DNA of 64,000 bases from an uncultured Prevotellaceae bacterium (GTDB lineage Bacteria; Bacteroidota; Bacteroidia; Bacteroidales; Bacteroidaceae). Positions 1 to 7,805 of the stretch are shown piece by piece (the stretch's first letter is position 1; every line of letters begins with the position of its first letter). Position numbers and translations under genes: made by a program. The stretch covers positions 14,572 through 78,571 of the forward strand of contig CALCEL010000102.1 in assembly GCA_937900485.1 (NCBI GenBank). Reading direction: 5' to 3'. The notes under the pieces were generated by a model. That model worked only from the letters and a program-made list of their open reading frames with translations, made no database searches and was not told the DNA's origin.

Positions 1-1
1 C

Positions 2-988
2 TCGATGGAGGCGTATTTCCAGGAGGCGGGTAGAGCGGGGCGTGATGGCGAGATGTCCTACGCCGTCTTGCTTGCAGCGGACGGAGACAAGGCGCTATTG
101 AGACGACGAGTCTCTGAGACCTACCCGGATGAGGACTTCGTCAGGGCTACCTATGAGAACGTGTGTTATTTCTTCGAGATTGGAGTGGGTGAGGCCTTCG
201 GACGCACCTTTGACTTCTCACTTGAGAAATTCTGCCGTGTGTTCAAGCAGTTCGCTGTGCATACGGACAGCGCTCTGAAACTGTTGAGCAATGCGGGCTA
301 CATAGAATATCACGAGCAGCAGGATTTCCGTTCCATGATTCATTTCCTCTGCACTAAGGAGCAGTTGTATACGCTCAATGACAAGGGCAAGGACCAGGAT
401 TTGGTGACGCAATGTCTGTTGCGTAACTATACTGGCGTCTTCGCCGGCCTCGTGCCCATTGAGGAGATGTTGGTCTCTCATCAGACAGGACTGTCGCCTG
501 AGCGAGTCTACGACATCTTGCTGACTATGAGTCGCACGCGTGTCATTGAGTATATCCCGCACAGGAATACTCCTACCGTCACATTCACCTCGCCCCGCCT
601 CGACACCAAGTATATACGTCTCGGGCGTCAGGTGTACAAAGACAGGAAAGAGGATTACTCACGAAGGATTGAGAAGATGGTGGGCTACGCTTTCTCTGAT
701 GACACGTGCCGTAGTCGTATGTTACTCAACTATTTCGGAGATTTCTCCGCTGAGGATTGCGGCAATTGTGATGTGTGCGTCAGAAGAAAGAAGGAGCGCG
801 GCGACTACGACAAAGCGCGGCAAGTGCGGGAGAGGATTATGACTCTGCTCGCTGATGGCGAGCCGCATGCTGTCTGTGAGCTTGATGCGCTTGGCTGTAA
901 TGCCGATGAGAGAAAGAAAGTGCTGCGTGACTTGCTGGATGAAGACTGTATAGCCATTGACATGGATAAAATCAGATTAAACAAATAA
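2..988 (+). CDS. recQ: ATP-dependent DNA helicase RecQ, C-terminal part
   Basis: The 3' part of a RecQ helicase gene; the reading frame is open to the left edge, so the N-terminal ATPase domain lies outside the window. The visible protein starts inside helicase motif VI (QEAGRAGRDG, the arginine-finger motif). A RecQ zinc-binding domain follows, with Cys at visible residues 235, 252, 255 and 258 (C-x16-C-x2-C-x2-C), and then a winged-helix segment. The protein ends soon after that without an HRDC domain, so it is a short-type RecQ. RecQ enzymes unwind DNA 3' to 5' during recombination and fork repair. A TPR gene follows 2 bp after the stop codon, suggesting co-transcription. Confidence 0.93.
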   Translation, partial: SMEAYFQEAGRAGRDGEMSYAVLLAADGDKALLRRRVSETYPDEDFVRATYENVCYFFEIGVGEAFGRTFDFSLEKFCRVFKQFAVHTDSALKLLSNAGYIEYHEQQDFRSMIHFLCTKEQLYTLNDKGKDQDLVTQCLLRNYTGVFAGLVPIEEMLVSHQTGLSPERVYDILLTMSRTRVIEYIPHRNTPTVTFTSPRLDTKYIRLGRQVYKDRKEDYSRRIEKMVGYAFSDDTCRSRMLLNYFGDFSAEDCGNCDVCVRRKKERGDYDKARQVRERIMTLLADGEPHAVCELDALGCNADERKKVLRDLLDEDCIAIDMDKIRLNK

Positions 989-990
989 AC

Positions 991-1284
991 ATGGAGAAAG
1001 AAATTAATAAACATCTTGTTTTGGCTAAGGATGCCATAAAGAAAGGTGACCTGATAACGGCTACCGTTGAGCTGACAGAGACCATCAAAGAGGATGAGCG
1101 TTGTGCTGAGGCTTATGTCCTGCGGGCTCAGTTGAGCATGGCGTTCGGTGACAGAGACGGCGCCGCTAAGGACTTTGAGAAGGCGGTGTCCGTAGACCCG
1201 TCCTTGCTTGAGAGCGTCTCTGGGGAGTTTAAGAATAGGGAGGAGAATCCTGTGTTTAAGGTCAAGGGACTGAAAAGGAAATAA
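991..1284 (+). CDS. small tetratricopeptide-repeat protein
   Basis: A 97-residue protein starting 2 bp after the recQ stop codon, so probably co-transcribed. It is one helical TPR-like module: residues 8-60 read as paired amphipathic helices, including a stretch with alternating small and aromatic residues (AYVLRAQLSMAFGDRDGAAK) typical of TPR helices. There is no signal peptide or membrane segment, so it should be cytoplasmic. TPR modules mediate protein contacts; no specific partner can be inferred. The ATG at 991 is the only sensible start. Confidence 0.75.
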   Translation: MEKEINKHLVLAKDAIKKGDLITATVELTETIKEDERCAEAYVLRAQLSMAFGDRDGAAKDFEKAVSVDPSLLESVSGEFKNREENPVFKVKGLKRK

Positions 1285-1580
1285 TGTGTTTCTGCTCGCA
1301 GAGTAGGTTGGGATGTGGTTGATGTTGAGGCGATAATCAACGTCAAAGCCAGCCTCACGCATGATGTCGGCAAGTGCGTCACGCATTGCGGCATCATTTC
1401 TTCGTCTTTAGCACTCTCTTGCTTTTCTGTTTTTGCTTACTGACTCTTCCGGTGGAGGACAAGCCTTGAGTATGGCGGGTGTCCACAGCGTACCTGCTCT
1501 GTCTGCCATACTGAGATGTCTGACTCGAACTTGTTAATCTTCAGCGTATTCCTTGATGGTAGGCGTATGTGTCAGGTATT

Positions 1581-1908
1581 CATGCCATTTCGCACTTTTT
1601 TGTTGTCCGATATTCCTCTTTTTTCGTTGACACGAGATAACAAAAAAATGACTTCTGGAATTTTCCCGTGTCTTATTCGGCGTTTGAAATTCTTAGGTTA
1701 GGACGTTGAAAAGTTCAGGTTAGGATTTTTAAATTCTCAGACCTGCGTATAGACTATATCCTAACCTAAGAATTTCAAAAATGAGACCTAAGTTTTTTTT
1801 AAGTATTGTATTAAGATTATCAGTAAGTTAACCTATTTTTTAGCCAAAAATAGGCATTAGAAATTTGGTTATGCCACAAATTGTCCGTTATTCCACTGTT
1901 TTCCTGTG
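1581..1908 (+). repeat. dispersed ~330-bp intergenic repeat, copy 1
   Basis: About 328 bp in the gap between the converging TPR and tyrA genes. It matches 28599-28929 (same orientation) and 15997-16326 (inverted) over nearly its whole length, and 63946-64000 over part. A perfect 21-bp inverted repeat, positions 1683-1703 and 1759-1779 (core CTTAGGTTAGGA / TCCTAACCTAAG), can form a long stem around a 55-nt loop that carries another CAGGTTAGGA. It contains no convincing ORF. No transposase is visible, so a non-autonomous element or a structured RNA/terminator-like repeat are both possible. Confidence 0.85.
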
Positions 1909-2111
1909 CTCTTCCTCAAGGCTTCCTCATCCGTCGCACAGCTGACAAGGGGATAGTGTTTGGGTTGAAGAAAAGAAAAATGACAGTCCATCGTTCTCAC
2001 CATGTCTCATGACTTGGAAAAGTCGGGTGAGAAAGCGGGTGCGGACGGATAGCGGTCAGAGGTGACTGTGGTCACGTAGGAATCGTTACCATGGTAAGAG
2101 GAAAAGCAAAT

Positions 2112-2143
2112 AGTCCGGCTTCTCGAAAGCGAGAAGCCGGACT
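2112..2143 (-). terminator. terminator hairpin of the aromatic amino acid operon
   Basis: Perfect 14-bp inverted repeat (AGTCCGGCTTCTCG / CGAGAAGCCGGACT) with a 4-nt loop, 30 bp beyond the tyrA stop codon. The downstream U-tract on the minus strand is weak and interrupted, so termination is inferred mainly from the strong GC stem and its position. Confidence 0.7.
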
Positions 2144-2172
2144 GTAAGAGTGATATGCGGGCAAGAAGCATA

Positions 2173-2946
2173 TTATTTAATGTTTGCCCTGATTTTAGTG
2201 AGGTAGCGTTGCATGTGCTCCTCATCTCTGTTGTCGATGATATCGATAAGCTCTCTCATCTCATTGCAGATCTGTGACACCTGGTCCTTCGTGTATGGGT
2301 TGAAGAGAATCTCGCGGAGAAGACAGTCGTCCTCGCTGAGCACTCCTTGTGCGATTTTCATGTGTCGTTTGAACGTCGTTCCTGGGGCGTCCTGATGCTT
2401 CATCACCGCTGCGAAAGCGAACGTGGAGATGAAAGGGATGCTGAGAGAGTAAGCCACGGTCTTGTCGTGCTCCTCGAACGAGTATTCGCAGATGTTCAGC
2501 TCCAGTCCGTTGTAAAGCTCCTTGAAGAAGCAGCGTCCCATGAAGTCGCCCTCATTGATGATGATGGCGTTCTCCGTAGACAGCTGTCCCAGGTTGGCGA
2601 ATGTTGGTCCGAACATCGGGTGTGTGCTGACGTAGCGCATACCGGTGCTCTCGTAGTACTCTTTGAATCCGGTCTTCACGCTGCTGATGTCGCTGAGGAT
2701 ACACGTTGGCGGGAGGTGAGGTATAATCTCGTCGAAGACTGTCAGAGTGTACTTCAGACTCACTGCGTTGATGACAAGCTCTGGACAGAACGACTCAATC
2801 TCGTCCATTGACGTGAAACGCTGGCAGTTGTATGTGAATCGCAGGCGCTTGGCGTCGATGTCGTAAACAGCCACCTCATGGTCGAAGGATAGCAGGTCGG
2901 TGAAGAAGCTTCCCATCTTACCTGCTCCGAGAATAAGTATCTTCAT
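2173..2946 (-). CDS. tyrA: prephenate dehydrogenase (TyrA family)
   Basis: A 257-residue NAD(P)-dependent enzyme, last gene of the aromatic operon. An N-terminal Rossmann fold is marked by the GAGKMGSFF motif at residues 7-15 and an acidic residue ending the second strand (YDID). The rest fits the all-helical TyrA dimerisation domain. Family members oxidatively decarboxylate prephenate to 4-hydroxyphenylpyruvate, the tyrosine precursor. There is no ACT or chorismate mutase domain here; the mutase is supplied by the fused upstream enzyme. The start is 3 bp from the stop of that gene, implying translational coupling. Regulation is probably through the attenuator upstream of pheA. Confidence 0.88.
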   Translation of the reverse strand: MKILILGAGKMGSFFTDLLSFDHEVAVYDIDAKRLRFTYNCQRFTSMDEIESFCPELVINAVSLKYTLTVFDEIIPHLPPTCILSDISSVKTGFKEYYESTGMRYVSTHPMFGPTFANLGQLSTENAIIINEGDFMGRCFFKELYNGLELNICEYSFEEHDKTVAYSLSIPFISTFAFAAVMKHQDAPGTTFKRHMKIAQGVLSEDDCLLREILFNPYTKDQVSQICNEMRELIDIIDNRDEEHMQRYLTKIRANIK

Positions 2947-2949
2947 GTC

Positions 2950-4014
2950 TTATTTGTTGAGCACCTCCATCTGTTGTTTCACACTTTCCTCGTGGATTGT
3001 CTCGAAGATCTGCTTGATGCAGTCTGAGTCTATACCGCAAAGAGCGCCCTGTGCGCCGCGTTTCTCGAGGATTTCGTTGTAGCGGCTTGTCTGCAGGATT
3101 GTCATGCCATGCTCCTTCTTGTATTGTCCAATCTCGCGGCTGATACGCATACGCTTCGCCAGCAGGTCCATGAGGCTGTTGTCGATCTCGTCAATCTGTT
3201 TTCTGAGTGCCGTGATGTTTTCTGTCGTGACGATCTCATCTCGTATGACGAGGATTGAGAGTATGTAGTCAAGGATGTCTGGTGTCACCTGTTGGCTGGC
3301 GTCGCTCCATGCGGCGTCCGGGTTGCAGTGGCTCTCGATTATCAGTCCGTCCATGCCGAGGTCCATGGCCTGCTGGCACAACGGTGCGATGAGGTCGCGG
3401 CGTCCTCCGATGTGGCTTGGGTCGTTGGCTATAGGGAGGTTAGGTATTCTTCTGTGCAGCTCGATAGGTATCTGCCACATAGGCAGGTTGCGGTAGATTT
3501 TCTTGTCGTAGCTTGAGAATCCTCTGTGTATAGCTGCGAGTCTCTTTATTCCTGCTCCGTTGATACGCTCCAGGGCGCCGATCCAAAGCTCGAGGTCTGG
3601 GTTGACAGGGTTCTTGACGAGAACTGGCACGTCCACGCCTTTCAGAGAGTCTGCCAATGCCTGCATGGCGAACGGGTTGGCTGTGGTGCGCGCTCCGACC
3701 CACAGGATGTCGATGCCGTATTTGAGAGCCAGCTCGACATGCTCCGGTGTGGCCACCTCAGTTGCGGTGAGCATGCCTGTCTCTTTCTTTACAGTCTGCA
3801 TCCATGGGAGTGCCTTCTCGCCGTTACCCTCGAAGCCTCCTGGTTTCGTGCGCGGTTTCCATATGCCGGCGCGGAACATGTGGCATCCTTTGTCTGCCAG
3901 CTGCTTAGCTGTGGTTAATACTTGCTCCTCAGTCTCTGCAGAGCATGGTCCTGCGATGACGAACGGACGCTCGTTATCGCTTGGTAGTCCTAATGGCTGT
4001 AATTCAAGTTCCAT
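2950..4014 (-). CDS. bifunctional DAHP synthase / chorismate mutase
   Basis: A 354-residue fusion. Residues 1-260 are a KDO8P synthase-like DAHP synthase barrel (PFVIAGPCSAE near residue 16; KPRTKPGGFEG; NDPSHIGGRRD), which condenses phosphoenolpyruvate and erythrose 4-phosphate at the entry to the shikimate pathway. Residues from about 264 to the end are an AroQ-type chorismate mutase helical domain (LRKQIDEIDNSLMDLLAKRM). The C-terminal position of the mutase matches a known Bacteroidetes/Porphyromonas arrangement in which mutase ligands feed back on the synthase. It is the third gene of the operon, 15 bp after the aminotransferase, so first-step and branch-point activities are co-expressed with the Phe and Tyr branches. 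Confidence 0.92.
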   Translation of the reverse strand: MELELQPLGLPSDNERPFVIAGPCSAETEEQVLTTAKQLADKGCHMFRAGIWKPRTKPGGFEGNGEKALPWMQTVKKETGMLTATEVATPEHVELALKYGIDILWVGARTTANPFAMQALADSLKGVDVPVLVKNPVNPDLELWIGALERINGAGIKRLAAIHRGFSSYDKKIYRNLPMWQIPIELHRRIPNLPIANDPSHIGGRRDLIAPLCQQAMDLGMDGLIIESHCNPDAAWSDASQQVTPDILDYILSILVIRDEIVTTENITALRKQIDEIDNSLMDLLAKRMRISREIGQYKKEHGMTILQTSRYNEILEKRGAQGALCGIDSDCIKQIFETIHEESVKQQMEVLNK

Positions 4015-4029
4015 ATATATTGTCTTTAT

Positions 4030-5199
4030 TTATTTGCGAAATACTTCTTTTATTCGTGTCAGAGCCTCCTGCATCCTCACGTCCTTGGCGCACAGCGAGA
4101 TGCGTATGTAACGTTTGCCGTTTGAGCCGAAGATGAATCCAGGTGTCAGGAACACCCTTGCCTCATGCAGTATTTTCTCTGTGAGCTGCTCCACGTCGTC
4201 GTACTCGTCAGGGATGCGTCCCCAAAGGAACATACCTTGTTGGGTTGGGTCGTAAGTGCAGTTGAGTGCTGTCATTATCTCCTCCGCTATCTTGCGTCGC
4301 TTGGCGTATGTCTCGACGTTGGCCTGTGTGTGCCAGTCGTCGCTGTTGTCATAAGCCTGTGCCGCAGCGAGTTGAAGTGGGCGGAATGTGCCTGAGTCGA
4401 TGTTGGACTTTATCTTCAGAATCCATTGTATGAATGTGCTGTTCGTGGCAGCCAGTCCCACTCGCCAGCCCGGCATGTTGTGTGACTTTGACATTGAGTT
4501 GAATTCTATGCAGCAGTCTTTCGCTCCCTCCACCTGCAGTATGGACAGGTGCTCGTCACGGTTCAGAATGAAGGAGTATGGGTTGTCGTTCACCACCACG
4601 ATGTCATGTCGTTTGGCGAAAGCCACGATTTCCTCGTACAGTTCCCTGGTGGCGCGTCCGCCGGTAGGCATGTTTGGGTAATTGGTCCACATGAGCTTCA
4701 CCCCGCTGAGGTCCATGCTCTCCAGCTGGTCGAAATCCGGCTGCCATCCGTTAGACTCGAGGAGGTCGTAGTTGATGATCTCCTGTCCCAGTATTTTGCT
4801 CAGTGACGTGTATGTCGGGTATCCCGGATTAGGAACCAGCACCTTGTCGCCCGGGTTGCAAAAGGCGAGGGTGACATGTAAGATACCCTCCTTGCTTCCG
4901 ATGAGTGGCTGTATCTCTGTGGCAGGGTCGAGTGTGACTCCGTACCATCTGGCGTAGAAGCCCGCCATGGCTTGGCGTAACTCAGGTATACCCATTGTCG
5001 GCTGATATCCGTGTGCGTCTTTCTTTCTGGCGTTCTCGCACAGCACGTCAATGGTGGCGTCGGATGGTGGCATGTCAGGTGAGCCGATAGCCAATGAGAT
5101 GATGTCTTTTCCCTCGGCGTTCAGTCTCGCTACCTCTTTCAGCTTACGTGAGAAGTAGTATTCGGAGACTGACGATAGTCTGTCTGCTGGTTGTATCAT
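4030..5199 (-). CDS. class I/II PLP aminotransferase, probably aromatic
   Basis: A 389-residue fold type I aminotransferase. The PLP lysine lies in SMSKSHNMPGWRVG, the Asn/Asp/Tyr pocket motif is VNDNPYSF, and the C-terminal substrate Arg lies in KRYIRISLC. I start it at the internal ATG at 5199 (MIQPADRLSSV), because the 16 residues upstream are low complexity and overlap the intergenic spacer. Its place between pheA and the DAHP synthase fusion implies transamination of phenylpyruvate and 4-hydroxyphenylpyruvate to Phe and Tyr. The sequence also resembles LL-diaminopimelate/alanine aminotransferases, so the aromatic role rests on context. Confidence 0.88.
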   Translation of the reverse strand: MIQPADRLSSVSEYYFSRKLKEVARLNAEGKDIISLAIGSPDMPPSDATIDVLCENARKKDAHGYQPTMGIPELRQAMAGFYARWYGVTLDPATEIQPLIGSKEGILHVTLAFCNPGDKVLVPNPGYPTYTSLSKILGQEIINYDLLESNGWQPDFDQLESMDLSGVKLMWTNYPNMPTGGRATRELYEEIVAFAKRHDIVVVNDNPYSFILNRDEHLSILQVEGAKDCCIEFNSMSKSHNMPGWRVGLAATNSTFIQWILKIKSNIDSGTFRPLQLAAAQAYDNSDDWHTQANVETYAKRRKIAEEIMTALNCTYDPTQQGMFLWGRIPDEYDDVEQLTEKILHEARVFLTPGFIFGSNGKRYIRISLCAKDVRMQEALTRIKEVFRK

Positions 5200-5262
5200 A
5201 TTATTTTGTGTTTCTTGTTTTCTGTTGATGATAATGTGTGGCGACACGAGTGTCGTACCTGG

Positions 5263-6105
5263 TTATATCGTGCTTTTGCCCTCCCTGTACTCTCCAAGTA
5301 TCTTGAGCTGCTTGGTGAGCGGACGTGTGGCGTCTATGCTCTGTCTGTATCGAGTGTAGTCGTCATATGTCACGTCCACGTAGAACATATATTCCCATTC
5401 TCGTCCGATTATCGGCAGGGACTGAATCTTAGTCAGGTTGATATTGTAGAATGAGAAGATGGAGAGTACTTGTGAGAGAGAGCCCTCGTTGTGTTGTAGC
5501 GTGAATACGATACTGGCCTTGTTTGACTTTCTCGGGTTGCTAAGCGCGTCGGCTTGCCAAGGGTCGGAGAGTACGAGGAATCGTGTGAAGTTGTGTTTGT
5601 TGGTCTCTATCTCTTCCTCAAGAACTTTCATGCCGTAGAGAGGAGCGGCGAACTTGGAGCAGATGGCGGCGTGATGTCTCAGTTGGTGCTCGCTGATGTT
5701 TTTGGCTGAGCCGGCTGTGTCGTCAGTCTCCACGATCTTCATCTCAGGGTGCTTGTGGAGGAAGTCACGGCACTGCATCAGTGCCACTGGGTGTGAGTTC
5801 ACCTCAGTGATGTCGGACCAGTCCTCGTCCGGCAGGCACATGATGGAATGTGATATGCGTAGCTTGTGCTCTCCGACAATCTGCATCCCGCTCTCCCTCA
5901 GCAACTCGTAGTTGTGAAGCAGCGAGCCTGCTATGGTGTTCTCTATGGCTAACAACGCCAGCGTGCTGGAGTCTTTCTTCATCTCAGAGAACACGTCCTC
6001 GAATGTCTTGCAGCATATCAGTTCTATTTCCTCACCGTCGAAGTATCGGTGGGTGGCTACATCGTGGAAACTGCCTATCTCTCCTTGTATCGCAATATGT
6101 CTCAT
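5263..6105 (-). CDS. pheA: prephenate dehydratase with ACT domain
   Basis: A 280-residue two-domain enzyme converting prephenate to phenylpyruvate. Residues 1-180 are the catalytic periplasmic-binding-like fold, with the diagnostic Thr-Arg-Phe in NFTRFLVL. The last ~85 residues form an ACT domain. The usual Phe-sensing ESRP motif reads QSLP here, so feedback control may differ. A TTG at 6114 would extend the frame by three residues, but I prefer the ATG at 6105, which lies directly after the attenuator T-run. First gene of the pheA-aminotransferase-DAHPS/CM-tyrA operon; transcription into it must pass the attenuator just upstream. Confidence 0.92.
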   Translation of the reverse strand: MRHIAIQGEIGSFHDVATHRYFDGEEIELICCKTFEDVFSEMKKDSSTLALLAIENTIAGSLLHNYELLRESGMQIVGEHKLRISHSIMCLPDEDWSDITEVNSHPVALMQCRDFLHKHPEMKIVETDDTAGSAKNISEHQLRHHAAICSKFAAPLYGMKVLEEEIETNKHNFTRFLVLSDPWQADALSNPRKSNKASIVFTLQHNEGSLSQVLSIFSFYNINLTKIQSLPIIGREWEYMFYVDVTYDDYTRYRQSIDATRPLTKQLKILGEYREGKSTI

Positions 6106-6112
6106 TTTTCTC

Positions 6113-6198
6113 AAAAAAAAATCCCACTCAAATGAGCGGGATAATATATTTTATTATGCTTCCTATGTATCTCTTGTCATGCACATAAAACCCCGCTC
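6113..6198 (-). promoter_or_regulatory. Phe/Tyr attenuator: antiterminator and terminator
   Basis: Read on the minus strand. The terminator is ATCCCGCTC (6142-6134), loop ATTT, GAGTGGGAT (6129-6121), then eight or nine T to 6113, ending 8 nt before the pheA ATG. A competing upstream arm, GAGCGGGGT (6198-6190), starts immediately after the stop codon of the leader peptide and can pair with the same ATCCCGCTC over nine bases including one G-U. A ribosome finishing the leader would cover the upstream arm and let the terminator form. A ribosome stalled on Phe/Tyr codons would leave it free and allow read-through into pheA. The mechanism is inferred from the sequence and from classical attenuators. 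Confidence 0.88.
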
Positions 6199-6255
6199 TT
6201 ACTTGTTGCTAAAGTAAAAGTAGTAATAAAAGTATGTGCCGTAAAAGAATCTCAT
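6199..6255 (-). CDS. attenuator leader peptide, Phe/Tyr-rich
   Basis: An 18-codon ORF, MRFFYGTYFYYYFYFSNK, starting ATG at 6255 and ending TAA at 6199. Five Phe and six Tyr codons make 11 of 18 residues aromatic. It lies 25 nt downstream of a good Bacteroidetes promoter. Its stop codon abuts the antiterminator arm of the pheA attenuator. This matches leader peptides such as PheL, but with both aromatic amino acids sensed, as expected for an operon serving both branches. The longer in-frame upstream extension (to 6381) crosses the promoter and is not expected to be translated. Confidence 0.88.
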   Translation of the reverse strand: MRFFYGTYFYYYFYFSNK

Positions 6256-6279
6256 AGATGTTCTGTTCTTATTTGCTTG

Positions 6280-6311
6280 CAAAAGTATGCAATTATATTT
6301 GATAATGCAAT
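6280..6311 (-). promoter_or_regulatory. promoter of the aromatic operon leader
   Basis: On the minus strand, TACTTTTG (6287-6280) fits the Bacteroidetes -7 consensus TAnnTTTG exactly, and ATTG (6311-6308) sits 20 bp upstream in the place of the -33 TTTG. The predicted transcript begins shortly before the leader peptide ATG at 6255. Confidence 0.75.
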
Positions 6312-6444
6312 AAATTGTGCGAAAAAAATAAGAATCTGATGCAAAATGTTTCCTGACAAGAAGGCAGAATGCTTGAAACACCTCTTTTCAAGCATTCTGT
6401 CTCGATATTTGTGTGGTGTCTGTTGCCTGACAGTATGGATGGCG

Positions 6445-7263
6445 TCAGTTTTTCCTGGAGTATTTCAGACTCCTGCTGTCAATGGAGCCTTTGGCTGACT
6501 CGTGTTTCTTGAAGTTGATGCATTTGCCCTTCAATACTATATCGCCTGTGCCTGACACGGATGCGTACAGGTTGTTACAGTCGACTTTCAGATTGGCGTC
6601 ACCCGCTCCGCTGATGCTGGCGTTGATGGAGTTGGCCTCGATGTCCGCCTTGATGTCTCCTGCTCCCGACACCTGTATCTCGGCGGCGTTTTTGCATTTC
6701 ACTTTTTTAGCGTTCATGTCGCCCGCTCCGTGAATGGTGATGTTCATGTTCTCACATGTGAGTGACTCTGCCTCGACGTCGCCCGCTCCGTTGATGGTGA
6801 CATTGAGGGTGTTGTCTATGGTGTAGTCCTTCTCTATGTCGACGTCGCCCGCTCCGTTGATGGTCACCTTATTTATATTAGGAGCCTTGATTTTGATTTT
6901 TATGCTCGGGCAATTCTTGTATTTCTGGTCTTTCCTGTTGTAGACATACAGCTCGTCGTCTTTTATCTCAATGGCGTGCCCGTCGATGGCTTTCTCGTTG
7001 CCTTCCACCTCGATGGATATGGACTCGGCTTGCTCAATGTCGACGTCGGCTGAGCCGTCGACGGTGATGCTTGTTATGTCGTCTGTTCCCGTGTCTATAG
7101 GCTTGGTCGTTACCTTTCCCCATTTGTCGGAGTCACGATAGCTGTCTTTGCCTTGTGATGACTTGACCATGATTTTAAGGTCTGAGCGTGAGAACTCGCA
7201 AGAGGCTAACATGGTTGCTGTGAGAGCCATGAATGCTGTGAGAATTAGTGTTCTATGTTTCAT
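6445..7263 (-). CDS. GIN-domain (DUF2807) lipoprotein
   Basis: A 272-residue exported protein. A lipoprotein signal peptide ends at TMLASC, with the lipidated Cys at residue 22. Residues ~55-260 are a GIN (DUF2807) beta-helix: the strand-turn unit INGAGDVDIE and variants (IHGAGDM, VSGAGDI, ISGAGDA, VSGTGDI) recurs about every 18-20 residues, like adhesin head domains. In Bacteroidetes such proteins are often next to GntR/ABC transporter modules, as here, where it is last in line after the ABC ATPase, permease and GntR gene. Substrate and function are unknown; surface or periplasmic anchoring is inferred from the signal. Confidence 0.85.
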   Translation of the reverse strand: MKHRTLILTAFMALTATMLASCEFSRSDLKIMVKSSQGKDSYRDSDKWGKVTTKPIDTGTDDITSITVDGSADVDIEQAESISIEVEGNEKAIDGHAIEIKDDELYVYNRKDQKYKNCPSIKIKIKAPNINKVTINGAGDVDIEKDYTIDNTLNVTINGAGDVEAESLTCENMNITIHGAGDMNAKKVKCKNAAEIQVSGAGDIKADIEANSINASISGAGDANLKVDCNNLYASVSGTGDIVLKGKCINFKKHESAKGSIDSRSLKYSRKN

Positions 7264-7420
7264 TGTACTATTGTTTTAGAGGATGTGTCTTGTGTTTGTT
7301 CCTCAGTTGTATAATCTCTTCGGTGTTTGTGAAAACGCATGTGGGGCGTGGCGGAAACCGTGATGCCCGGTGGTTCCGTAAAGGGGAGTGACTACGCGTC
7401 AGATGAAGTGGGCGGGAACG

Positions 7421-7795
7421 TCACGGAGTCACTCCGTGTGTGTCACATAAATCTAGCACATCGAGAAGCTCCTCTTTCGTCACTCCGATGGTTTTCATCT
7501 GTCTTATCAGCTCAGGAATAAACTCTTTGAAGAAGTTTTCCTTCCTCACTCCCAGAATCTTCTCCCTGGCTCCCTCGCCGACGAAATATCCGAGCCCTCG
7601 TTTCGTGAATATCACATCTTGAAGCTGAAGCCAGTCGAAGGCCCTGACGCACGTGTTGGAGTTAACCTCCATCGCTGCCGCATATTCCCGGACGGAAGGG
7701 ATACGGTCTCCCTCTTGATACTTGCCCTGAAGTATGTCATCGCATATCAGGTCCGCTATCTGCAAATATATCGCTTTTTTTTCTTTAAACTCCAT
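7421..7795 (-). CDS. GntR-family regulator, YtrA-type
   Basis: A 124-residue repressor-like protein. Residues 10-75 form the GntR winged helix-turn-helix (IADLICDDILQGKYQEGDRI then SVREYAAAMEVNSNTCVRAF). A short helical C-terminal tail replaces the usual large effector domain; this is the YtrA subfamily, whose members typically control linked ABC transporters. It lies 10 bp after the permease gene, so it probably autoregulates the ABC operon. The effector is unknown. Confidence 0.88.
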   Translation of the reverse strand: MEFKEKKAIYLQIADLICDDILQGKYQEGDRIPSVREYAAAMEVNSNTCVRAFDWLQLQDVIFTKRGLGYFVGEGAREKILGVRKENFFKEFIPELIRQMKTIGVTKEELLDVLDLCDTHGVTP

Positions 7796-7805
7796 TTGTC
7801 TTGAT

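Noticed and set aside
1285..1400. Possible gene relic on the minus strand (MRDALADIMREAGFDVDYR-like frame)
   Set aside because: The frame then runs antisense through recQ; it looks protein-like for only ~35 residues and matches no family I know. Not enough to call a pseudogene.
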